In this document: positions 25,909-34,979 of the stretch, in pieces
How positions within the stretch are numbered: the first letter of the stretch is position 1
Layout: the number at the start of each line of letters is the position of its first letter
Source: Aphelocoma coerulescens
Lineage: Eukaryota > Chordata > Aves > Passeriformes > Corvidae
Length of the DNA stretch: 64,000 nucleotides
Assembly: GCF_041296385.1 (NCBI RefSeq)
Contig: NC_091014.1
Location: 64,674,578 to 64,738,577, forward strand
Reading direction: 5' to 3'
Position numbers and translations under genes: made by a program
Notes under the pieces: generated by a model
Seen by the model: only the letters and a program-made list of their open reading frames with translations
What the model was told of the DNA's origin: nothing
Database searches by the model: none

Positions 25909-25945
25909 GACCAGATCCTCACTGAGTACAAATCATTATAGGTCT
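25909..25945. repeat. Possible remnant of an ancient amniote repeat
   Basis: ACCAGATCCTCACTGAGTAC followed by AAATCATTATAGGTC resembles a family widespread in turtles, crocodiles and birds that begins near CAGATCCTCAGCTGGTGTAA. Only about 35 bases are recognisable and I identify it from memory, so confidence is low. Confidence 0.28.
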
Positions 25946-28900
25946 TTTTTGAAGCAATGCTGGACCCAAAATGAAAATTACCCCCCTCCAGGCATTATAG
26001 TTATAAGCATGGACATTTTCAGAGGTTTTGCAGTTATATTTTCACATATGAGCATGATATTTTCTCTTATTACCAGATTATTGTAGATCAGAGCTCTCTT
26101 GTGGAGTCACAACCAGGAGAAGGTGCCACTTGCCTTCAACCACCGGCAGACAGCCCCAGAAAGAAAGTTCCCTCCCAGCAGGACTCTGCTTCTCCTTCTT
26201 GCAGGAATGCCCTAGGGGATCTGTGTGCTCTGTAAGATGACTTTCCCCCTTTCCTTCCCATGAAGGGACCTTAGATAACCACCACCACCATGGAATACAA
26301 GTAGCAACAACCCCCCTCCTGACACCCTTCTGCAGCTCACCAGTCCTTCCCAGTTACAAAAGATGTGGAGCCGCAAAAGGGAATTGGACTGGACCAGATT
26401 GGGTTTGGTACTCAGCAAAAGATGCTCTAACTAAATAACTGCCCTAAAATACTTCCCTAGTATAGAAAAGAGTACACTGTGTTTGGATTATTTCCCAGAA
26501 AAGGAAATTAGCCTGCCCGGATCTCAGATTGGGCCTGAGCTTACACCATCACTGTTCCAGCTATCTGGGACTGGCTTGGGTATCCCTACACCATGCTCCA
26601 GCTGTTCCCATGGGCATATCCATACTCAAGGCTGAGGAGGAGGCTCTCCCTTGCATCAGGATGCTGGGAAATGCACCTTCCTTATGCTCCTGGGAATCTG
26701 AGCGCTGGCTGTGCAGAGAACAGCTGGTGGGAAGGGATGCCAATCTCTGCTCTCTCCTGGGCCAGCAAACATCAGCCCAGATGTGGGGTATGTGAAGGTA
26801 CAACCTGGTGAGGACCCCACTGCCATGACTGCTCAGATCCATCCGTGCTCCCAGAGCAGGGTGCCCCAAGGAGGACACAGAATCCGGCTGTTGCACAACA
26901 AATTCAGGACTTGTGGCTGGGGGAAGAACACGAGGCACGAACCAATAGTGAGAATCTCCCACCTTGATTCACCAGTGAACTCTCTGCTCCCAACAGATAT
27001 TAGAAGCCAAGACACACGACTGTAAAGTTTAATATAGAAAACCCTAATCCAGCAAGGATGTGCACAGATCTGTAAATAAATGTGTGGTTGTGGATGCAGC
27101 ATCACACAGGCTTACAAGAGCCTTGAAGATTTTGGCCTTAAAAAAAAAGACACTGTGTAAAAGGAAGAGAAGGGATGAGGAAAGTGGCAGGAAGGAAATT
27201 TTAATCCCAATAACAACCAGCTGATAATGTAAATATCTGAAACTTACAAACCTGTCTTTGCCAATTTCTTTGCTCTTTTTCAGTCTGAAGCAGACAATAA
27301 ATGAAATTTCTCAAAAATAAAGGGCTTGATGAGGGGCAACAACAGGTAAGGCCAGGAAAGAGCTTTTCACAGCTCTGATTTCCAATAACTTACTTGTAAG
27401 GCATAGGACTACCCAATTATCCTAAAACAGTCATCCAATTTGTTTCTCTGTGGGGAAGCTTGGCTCACTCAGGTCATAAGGATCAGGAAATTAGTTCTTT
27501 GTTGAAAGAGGGTATCTTGCCCTCTCATGTTTCCCAACCTACCACAAAAGCAAGGAGTGAGACTGAGAAAAGACTTTACAAAACAACAGGGAAATTGTTT
27601 TCGACAAAGAAATGAATCTGCTGAACTCATGTTAAATACAGACCTTGCACAGTAAAGCACTAATTTTTGCTGCAACATATTTCCAGGAAAGCCTAAAACT
27701 TCTGTCACAAAGTTTCTGGAGGTGCAGTGAAGTGTTAGTGTTTATTCCCAAGCTTTTCCAAAAATCCCTGAGAAGTAAAGAGTCTTCCTTTTTTTTCCCA
27801 CGCCAGCTTCTTAAGATGGAAACCTCAGCAGCAATACTTTATTCTGCGGTGGGTTTTTTTCCTTCTCCATTTTAATATGTGTTTTGAAAGCCCTCTAGGC
27901 ATCTATTTGCATTTTCCAAGAGCTTTGGAGATCTGGCCGTAACTTACTTATGAAAATGGGGCTTAAGCTCTGGAACTACTGAGGTGTTTTTGAAATTTTG
28001 CACTCTTTGTATTTTAAAGTATATTAGCCTTGATTTTGCTGCTTCAGGGGACAGGTAATTCCTATCATTTTCAATGGAGATGAAATACTGTGCAGCAGGA
28101 AAAAATACAGGGTCTAGAATTTATTGACAAGGGCAAAATATGAAAGGGGTTTGGTGATCCTTTCTATGTGCATGATAAAAATCTGTGCATAGTAGAAAAG
28201 CAGGCATGTCTTTTGGCACACTTCTGCCAGCTTTACAGAAAAATAACAACAAAACTCTGATTTATGAATTGGAGGTGAATATAGTTATAAATATATTTAA
28301 ATATATTGCTGATGAGTCATACGTTACACTGGAAATGATAATTGTCCTAAATCAAAAGCAACAGCACCATGCCAGGCCCTTTAAATAGTCCTGGTTTTTG
28401 AACTCCATGGGAGGATATCCTAGTATCCTAAAGTTTTGTATGACACCAGGAGGGAGAGAGAGAGGATTCCTCTATGTTTTACAGGAAAAACGAAACCAAA
28501 CACCCAACCCAAAGAAACATTGGAATTACAAAGGTTTTACAACTTTTCTGTGTATTATAAAAGAATATTCTTGTCTAAATGTCCTTGATCAGAGAAGGGC
28601 ACAGATTTCCAGACACCCAGCAAATTAACTCCTGCATTAAATATTACACCCGTTTCAAGGGCACATTTCCAGGTTCCTAAATTAAAATCTTCTTGTCATT
28701 CCCTCCTAGTTAAGTCAACTATTTTTGTCCCTGTCATTGGGTTTCTTTTAAGGTGTGAGTTTTTTTCTATACTGAGCCAAATCTTCAACAGAAGACTCAT
28801 TTTAGATAGTTTGATCTTCAGATGGCTTCTCAGTCCTCGCTTGGTGCAATGGTTCTGTCACCATCTAGGTCCTCCACTCAAGAGAGATGCAAGTCCCTGT

Positions 28901-30366
28901 AGGGATATTAATTTGTTTTAGTTGCTATCTGTTCACTTTCTCAGGCCATAGTACATCATTTTCTCTCTTCTGAATTGCTTGGGATTTATACTGGTATTTC
29001 TTTCCAGGACTTGGCAAAAGGTGATGCAAAATACTTGCATAAAACTTAACAGGCAGAGCATTTTTGTTGTCATTATGTTCAAATTAAATGTCTGAAGACT
29101 GATATCGGTAATTTCTCCTCCCTTATCATACAACATTTAGATTTTCTCTTATTTGCATTTTGGTTTCAGAATTGTCAAGGTTCACATCTTTCTTGCTTTT
29201 CTTTGTAACCATGGCAACTACAAACTTACTTTTTTTCTTTAATGAAAGCCAAGACTCTTGTGCAGTGATCTACAGAAGACAGAACTTGAAGAAAAATACT
29301 TTAAAAATTATGGTTTACAGTTGACCAGGTCAGATAACTATTGATTTAAACAGGCCTTTAAAACCTGGTTTAAAATTGTTCATCCAAATCTTACGATCTT
29401 ATGGCCAGTGCACAAAGGTGAGGTCTGCTAGTAATGTTTCACTACTCTGTAACCGTCCCCCACTTGAGACTTCAACATGTTCCTCTAACTTGAGTGAACT
29501 GGTCTATCTCTGAAGGAAGAAGAGTTTCTCTTAATCAAGAAAAATCAGAGGAAGAAAACCATTTGTTGATGAACAGACAGAACCAGGCTCACCTGATTCC
29601 CATTCCTGTGCAATAAACAGAAGAGCCACACTCATGAATATTGAGTATCTTGCCTGCCAGAACTGTAACCATCCCTGAATATATTCATACAGTGCTTAGG
29701 CTGGACCCAGGAACTGGGAGAGTTATTGCTGGTACTGACAACAAAAATAAATTTGCTCTGGTTGCTTATTCAGGGTTAATTCCCTGGTTAGTGTGAGTTA
29801 ACATTCGTGGCCAGGTCAGAAAAAAAGGGGAGGAATTTGGTTTGGGATTCTTTTTTGAGCTCATTTGGATCTCTTCCACAGAGCCGAGTCTTGAAATCTG
29901 CAGTCTCTGTGAGTATCCAGAATGTGCTGTGTGAAACAGAAATAGAACCTATTTCCCATCTTAGAATATCTGTCTTTTGAATTTCAACCATTTGAAGACA
30001 GAGATTGCATTTTTCTGTATATTGAACACAGCACATCACTCACACTCAATGCACAGCAAGGCAAGACCTAGAAAACACAGAGGAGAAACAACCAGGAATT
30101 ATTGCTCCTCAGGCTCCAAGAAATAAATATTAACTGAAAAGAAAAACAAAACTAAGAAGCAAGAGTTTGAAGAATACACTTAAATTTTAATCTGATGTTT
30201 GTTTGCTTCCCCTGAATATCAGACAGCAGCTCTATTTTAAAAGAAACCAGCCTCTTGAAATGTTCATTTTACAGTTAATCAAATATACCACTGGACATAA
30301 ATTAACCCCACTCCAGATAAGCTTGTTTTTCTGCTTGTTGAGTATCAGTTCAGATTTATTTGCTGT

Positions 30367-30484
30367 GGACCAAATTCAGCAAAGTAGTTAAGCACATGCC
30401 TAACTTTGATCATGCAAGCAGTCCCACTGAGACTATTCACATACTCAGATATATGTACACAGTTAAACAATTTGCTGGATCCAG
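30367..30484. repeat. Ancient amniote interspersed repeat with inverted arms
   Basis: The stretch opens with ACCAAATTCAGCAAAG, continues with TTAAGCACATGCCTAACTTT and a GCAGTCCCACTGAG segment, and closes with TTGCTGGATCCAG. I know this pattern from an old interspersed family in reptiles and birds. The two ends are complementary: the reverse complement of the last 20 bases matches the start at about 14 of 20 positions, so the intact element would have folded as a long hairpin, as a non-autonomous DNA transposon would. I do not know its formal family name. The unrelated middle and indels show great age. Confidence 0.55.
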
Positions 30485-32509
30485 CTCTACTTTTCCTCCA
30501 GAAAGCATTTGCAGAGACAGAGTTTGTTCTTTCCAATCATGAAGAGCTTCCTGCAAACCCATGGCAATGAAAGCTGCGTTGATCACTTGTCACTGGTCAC
30601 ACAGAGCAGTTTCTCTTCTCAATGAGCCAGATTTTATAGTCTGGATTAAATCTGAAGAGCCCACCGAGACACTGCATTTCTCAAGGTGAAATGACAGTGG
30701 CAAGGGCAGCAGTAGCTGCTGATAGATCAAGGAGAGGAGGAAATTAAGGAACCTCAGAAACATTCTCTTCCTGGTTTTGGTCATCATTCTTGGAAAACTT
30801 ACATAACCAAAAGGCATGTGGGCCTATTTTCTCCTTTCTGTGCTCATTAAGAACATATGTGTGAGACTCTGAATGTGTGTGGCTGTGTGGTGTAAGGAAT
30901 TCCCTGTGCAATTAGAATCCAAAGGGTGTCTTACTCCCTTCCTGGGATACTTAAATTACATCTTTGGCAAAACTAAAGCAGGATCTTTATGGGAAATCTG
31001 CTTTCCTACAGACCTGAAAACTTCTCTGGTTAGATCCTCAAGATTTCCATGTAAATGTAAGGACGTGCTTCACTATTATACTAAATTAGAGTCCTTACCC
31101 TCCTCCAGCAAAGTGCAGAAGGATTGAGTGAAGGTGAATGTGACACAAATTATTCGGGATTACATTAAAAGTAACAAAGTTAAGAAGTGATTGGGGTGGG
31201 CACCAGGAGTAGAAGAACTGTCACAGCAGAGTCACCCTGCACCAGTACTAAGTCCTGCCCTTGGCTGATACAATACAGTATCACTCCGTAACATCTTCCT
31301 AACCAATTTTCTGGGGAAACAAGGCATCTTGTTCTTTCACAAAAGAGCAGCTGGACTGCTATGTTACATAAGGGAGGTATTTGTACAATTTTAGCCCCAT
31401 TTCATGGCTGGATTTGAGCCTGATTCCCCCCTTTTTGCTTAAAAGACCACTGTCATCTTCCCTGTGCTTGGTCAAATTCCAAGCAACACAGAAATTCGAT
31501 TTTCTCTTTTTGCTACCACCCCACCTTCCTAAAGAGTTACATTTTTTGATGCACAAAATCACTCTTGAAAATGTATTTGATGCTCTCCCTGGATGTCCTG
31601 GCTTATCAAGCTGAGCAAAAATTGCTCTGAAAAATTCAGAAACATTACTTCGAAGCAGTGGAAATGTGTTCCCTTCAGTGACTTCATAACTAAATTGCAG
31701 AAGGGAAATAGGAAGAAATAAGACATTAAAATATTAAAAATGCCAGTGCTCAGCCAGCAAGTCAAACACCACACCAACACCGAGCATAAACATTTTGTGC
31801 CTTGTTGTGCATGTGCTGAACATTCAGAAATCTCTTAACTGTGGCCATTCATTTCTCCCCTATAAAAGGGTGTTTTTCATTCACTAAACTTTCTCACAGG
31901 AAATTACATAGAAAGTGTATAAAAATTATTTGGGCTTGAGAACTAATTGGTGAGTGAATTTTGAATAGAAAACACGATGTTTGATGTTGTGGCCCCCGGT
32001 TCTGCTGAACACCTGGATCGGGCAAACAATACAAACTCAATGACTTACCAAGTACTTGTTTTCAGTAAACCATTAACTCCTTCAAAAAGGCTTTTCTTCT
32101 CCTAACAATAATTTGCCAGGTCATATAGCTTCAATAGCTTCCCAGATGATCACTCACTCTATAAGAGTCCCTGGGAAGCCTGAATTTTGGGAAAAGATCT
32201 TCCATGAGTTTTACAGCTCCTGTTGTGTTTACAGGCTTCATGAAAAAAAAGGAAGCGGTGGTATATTCTGAGAACAGCAGCCCTCGGGATCTTGACAGGA
32301 ATATTTGGTTAAATATTTTGCAACAAACAATCTACCTAGAAAACACATCAAGCTTTTAGGATGTTGTCTGACATTCTTGAAAGTCATAGTAAAAAATACC
32401 TGGTGCAAACACATCTCATCCAGTAGAGTGCAGAACTGGTCATCAGCACCATTCCTTTTTCCTTTTATCCCTCAAGTGTTGGGTTTTTTAAAGTTTCTTA
32501 AGATGAAGG

Positions 32510-32525
32510 TGAGTGTGTGTGTGTG
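32510..32525. repeat. (GT)n microsatellite
   Basis: This is a short run of about eight GT units with no associated element. Confidence 0.8.
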
Positions 32526-33114
32526 ACCACATAAAGCACATGGTCTCCAATAGAACAATCTAATTTTTACAACCACACCTTCATTTCATGTTGTGCTTAA
32601 GGCCTTTCTCACAGACTGCTTAGTACCTCTTCCTGTAAAAGGATAAAAAGGCCTAGACAAAGAAATAAAAGTGATGGTCTTCTGAAGACTTTTTCAGAAG
32701 GACCTTTGGATATGTGCTTACAAAAAATCTGCTTAGCAAAACGAAGCCATGAAGAAAGATGTGATCATAATCCAAGACCCAGACCTACTAGGAATATTTG
32801 TACAAACATCCCCAAACCCAAATCTCACAAATATTTATTTGCTTGTATCTAAACTGAAGTTATGCGTGTAGCCTTGAAAATGTCCTCCGTGTAGCACCAA
32901 CACTGAGCTGCATGGAAGCAAAACCCTGCTCTCCTCTGAAGGATCAGGAGTTTAATAAAACATCTCCATAAAAACACTTTGGAACTCTCAAAACCCGCAA
33001 GAGGAATAGCGACAACACAAACAACTAAAGAAGTTCCTTTGATTAGACTCTTCTTCAAATGACCAGCGTGTCCTGGACATGGCACAGGCAGTTGTGGGAA
33101 GGCCACAAGCCCAG

Positions 33115-33345
33115 GGAAGAGCTGGGACCGCCTGCTGCCGCAGCTGCTGGGAACTGAGCGCAGACCGACCGTGCGCCAGTGTTTGCTGACAGTGAAAAAT
33201 GCCCGTGCATCACAGCGCTGAAGTTCATTTCCAAATAGGTTTCGGATTTTTACGGGTTTTTTTAATGGTCACTTTTCCAAAACTGATTAAAACATCATAC
33301 TCAAAACTTTTTGCCCTAAACCGCCGCCTGCAGTCTTTGCTGCTC
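33115..33345. promoter_or_regulatory. CpG-island shore
   Basis: CpG frequency starts to rise here (GACCGCC, GAGCGCAGACCGACCG, CAGCGCTG, AAACCGCC), about 200 to 400 bases before the dense island. An AT-rich gap with an A run at 33,511-33,521 separates it from the core. It could belong to the same promoter or host the start of a divergent minus-strand transcript. Confidence 0.4.
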
Positions 33346-33632
33346 TGAGGTTTATGACTTTTTCTATTTTTTTTTTATTTTAAGCGGGGAATTTTCCATC
33401 ATCAAAATCCAAATCAGCAACAACACAGAACACTGCCTGCCGGCTTCCCGCATTCCGGTTCAAACAAGCACCAAAGGCATTCTTGCTTCTTCCAGAAACA
33501 ATAGCAGAAAAAAAAAAATAAATCTCTGGGAACACAACAGAATAACCTGAGGTCTCCGGCGCGGCCGGGGCTCGCACCGTGCTTTGGGAGCGGGGTGTGG
33601 AGGAGGGCGGGCGGGCGAGCGCGGGCGGCCCC

Positions 33633-33668
33633 GAGCTCCCACCGCCCCCCGAGCTCCCACGGCCCCCC
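33633..33668. repeat. 18-bp tandem duplication in the island
   Basis: The block GAGCTCCCAC plus a C-rich remainder occurs twice with a period of 18 bases, starting at 33,633 and 33,651. The same GAGCTCCCAC string recurs at about 33,886, where it forms the left part of the ZNF143-like element. Confidence 0.7.
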
Positions 33669-33789
33669 GGTGCCAGGCACTGCTCCGAGGGGCTCCATTC
33701 AGGCGAGACTGCAGAGCCTGAGGGTGCCGAGGCGGCGGCTCCCGGTGCCGGGCACTGCTCCGAGGGGCTCCATTCAGGCGAGGCTGCAG
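33667..33789. repeat. Duplicated 48-bp block, 75-bp period
   Basis: Positions 33,667-33,714 and 33,742-33,789 match at 46 of 48 bases and are 75 bases apart. The 27 bases between the copies are GC-rich. Since 75 is divisible by three, any open frame shows the same 16-residue peptide twice, which makes the overlapping frames on both strands look protein-like. Near-identity suggests either a recent duplication or constraint. The block lies 100 to 230 bases upstream of the likely transcription start. Confidence 0.9.
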
Positions 33790-33845
33790 CGCCGCCGCCT
33801 CCCGAAGCTGCCGGTGCGGGCGCCGGGGAGGACGCGGCCAGAGAC

Positions 33846-33870
33846 GGGGCCGGGGCCGGGGCGGCGGGGG
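33846..33870 (+). promoter_or_regulatory. G-quadruplex motif upstream of exon 1
   Basis: Four runs of four or five G are separated by loops of two to four bases (CC, CC, CGGC). This fits the usual G4 rule and a tightly packed fold. It lies about 20 bases upstream of the ZNF143-like site, where promoter G4 motifs are common, and it also contains GGGGCGG GC-box sequence. Confidence 0.7.
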
Positions 33871-33887
33871 CGGCTGCGGCTTTAAGA

Positions 33888-33906
33888 GCTCCCACAATGC
33901 CGTGCT
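33888..33906 (+). promoter_or_regulatory. Staf/ZNF143-like element
   Basis: GCTCCCACAATGCCGTGCT compares well with the Staf consensus, whose core is CCCRNMATSCM. The core fits completely and the 3' YYRC part has one mismatch. ZNF143 (Staf) occupies such sites close to start sites of many CpG-island promoters. Its position between the G-rich block and the exon with the good splice donor suggests initiation within some tens of bases. Binding itself is inferred. Confidence 0.55.
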
Positions 33907-33941
33907 GGCGCCCCAGTTCCGTTACATGTCTCCCCCGGTGA
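33897..33941 (+). CDS. Possible upstream ORF, 14 codons
   Basis: The ATG at 33,897 has A at -3, a favourable initiation context, and opens a frame of 14 codons ending in TGA at 33,939-33,941. If transcription starts upstream of it, this would be the first ATG met by a scanning ribosome and could restrain translation of the main frame. It overlaps the ZNF143-like element, so the actual start site may lie downstream and leave it untranscribed. The peptide resembles nothing known. Confidence 0.22.
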   Translation: MPCWRPSSVTCLPR

Positions 33942-34196
33942 AGGGGAGCGAGGGAGCGGCAGGAAGGAGGCGGAGGACGCTCCCCCTCCCCTCACACACG
34001 CCCGCCCACCCCCGCGCGGCGGGGCCGCGGCCGGGGCCGGGGGAGGAGCGGGGCAGGGCCGCGCCGAGCCCCGGGCGCTGCTCCGGCCGCGCCGCCCCCC
34101 GCGGGCAGCGAGGCGGGGCCGGCTGGCGCTGCCCGGGAGCCGCCGCGGGACGGGCGCCCGGAGCCGCTGCCGGCACAGCGAGCGAGGGGACGGGCG
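33926..34196 (+). CDS. Open frame through exon 1 (coding status doubtful)
   Basis: From the ATG at 33,926 the frame stays open for 90 codons plus one base up to the splice donor. The product would start MSPPVKGSEGAAG and be dominated by Arg, Gly, Ala and Pro, which is what any stop-free frame in GC-rich DNA looks like. The ATG context is weak (T at -3). I see no domain, signal peptide or membrane segment. Most likely it is an accidental frame in a 5' untranslated exon. Confidence 0.15.
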
Positions 34197-34199
34197 GTA

Positions 34200-34880
34200 A
34201 GTCCTGCTCCTCTGCCCCGCTCGCTCCCTCCGTCGCTCGCTCCCTTTCCCGCCGCTCCCGGCTCCGCGTCCCCTCTCCGGCAGCTCCCGGCTCGTCCCCG
34301 CTGCGGGGTTTGTGACCCTTCCCTGCCTCCTCCTCGCTCGCCAACTTTCCCGTCCCTCTCGCCCGTTTCCCACTTCCCCATGGATTTTCATGGTTTTTTT
34401 GGTTTCTTTCCCTGTTTTTTTTTGGCGTTTTCGGCTCTGCTGTTCCCTCTCTCGCCTCTTCCCAGCCTTCTCGCACTCGCTTCTGTCCTTTTCTCTTTTT
34501 CCTTTGCTACTTCCCCAGCTTCCTCCGGCTTTTCCTCTCTTCTGGCATTCTGTCTTTCTCCACTGGGCATCGCATGGAAAAGTAAGGGATATTTCTCGGT
34601 GTCCTTGAGGAACGGAATTCAAAACCTCCTTTTCTTACACAGGGAAATCTTTGTAGTAGTTTTCTTTCCCCTTCCCCTTCTCTTGCTGTCACCGGAAAGA
34701 AAATTAAGCCTATTTTTCTCCTTTCCCCCCCTTTTTTTTCCCTTTTGCTACGTGGACTGTTTGTTTTGGTCTTTTTTCTTCTCCCCCCTCACCGGGCAGT
34801 GCCGGTTTGTTTCACGATTAATCTCTTTTATTCCTGCCCCAACCCCTCCCTCTCTCTTTTTCTTCCCTAGTAAGAGGAAA
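34200..34880 (+). repeat. Pyrimidine-rich low-complexity stretch at the start of the intron
   Basis: For about 680 bases after the splice donor the + strand consists largely of C and T, first C-rich, then T-rich, with purine-poor blocks such as TCGCTCCCTCCGTCGCTCGC. The bias explains the long Lys/Glu/Arg-rich minus-strand frames across it, which I do not regard as genes. Such one-sided tracts can adopt triplex structures. No mobile element is recognisable. Confidence 0.75.
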
Positions 34881-34962
34881 GATTAGAAGAAAATGTGTTT
34901 TGCCAGCAGGGAATGCATGAGACTTTTTGGTTGTTTTGTGGGGTTTTTTTAGGTTTGGTTTC

Positions 34963-34979
34963 TTTTTTTTTTTTTTTTT
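34963..34979. repeat. Poly(T) run
   Basis: This is an uninterrupted run of 17 T in the early intron, close to other T-rich strings. Confidence 0.85.

Larger units (their letters stand above)
15144..33114. other. Non-coding stretch with sparse old repeats
   Basis: Apart from the repeats and regulatory candidates listed separately, I see no supportable gene. A 169-codon minus-strand frame (16,188-16,697) runs antisense through a CR1 end and is discounted. Frames on both strands at 20,497-21,068, 23,000-23,374 and 26,529-27,105 are short, overlapping and without recognised domains. The stretch is most simply upstream intergenic DNA of the gene starting at the 34-kb island. Confidence 0.5.
33890..34196 (+). 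other. Putative first exon of an unidentified gene (5' boundary approximate)
   Basis: The right edge is set by a near-perfect vertebrate 5' splice site, GGGCG|GTAAGTCCTG, with GT at 34,197-34,198. The left edge is a guess, placed at the ZNF143-like site because no TATA or clear initiator fixes the start. The exon is extremely GC-rich and has no protein motif I recognise. It is probably mostly 5' untranslated, with the main start codon downstream, as in many genes with a long first intron. A frame starting at 33,926 stays open through the exon end, so coding use cannot be excluded. No later exon of the gene is certain within the window. Confidence 0.6.
33550..34320 (+). promoter_or_regulatory. 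CpG-island promoter
   Basis: About 770 bases are very rich in G+C and densely packed with CpG, against AT-moderate, CpG-poor flanks. The island holds GC boxes (GGCGGGGC-type strings around 33,603, 33,858 and 34,111), two G-quadruplex-capable runs (33,846-33,870 and about 34,020-34,065), a Staf/ZNF143-like element and an ETS-like TTCCG core at about 33,918. There is no convincing TATA box. A strong + strand 5' splice site follows at 34,197. This is the usual design of a broad TATA-less vertebrate promoter that includes exon 1. The gene is not identifiable from what is visible. Confidence 0.88.

Noticed and set aside
33380..33895. 171-codon minus-strand frame in the CpG island starting MGALKAAAAP
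   Set aside because: Its Ala/Pro/Ser-rich first two thirds follow from GC-rich DNA and the 75-bp duplication, and the rest is unrelated sequence. No domain or convincing minus-strand splice site is visible.
33579..33941. 120-codon + frame with a repeated HCSEGLHSGE peptide
   Set aside because: The peptide repeat is produced by the DNA duplication, and the same repeat shows in other frames and on the other strand. Most of it lies upstream of the likely transcription start.
33882..34622. 246-codon minus-strand frame, the longest in the window
   Set aside because: It covers exon 1 and the pyrimidine-rich tract in antisense. The Lys/Glu/Arg-rich composition is what a C/T-rich complement yields, not a gene.
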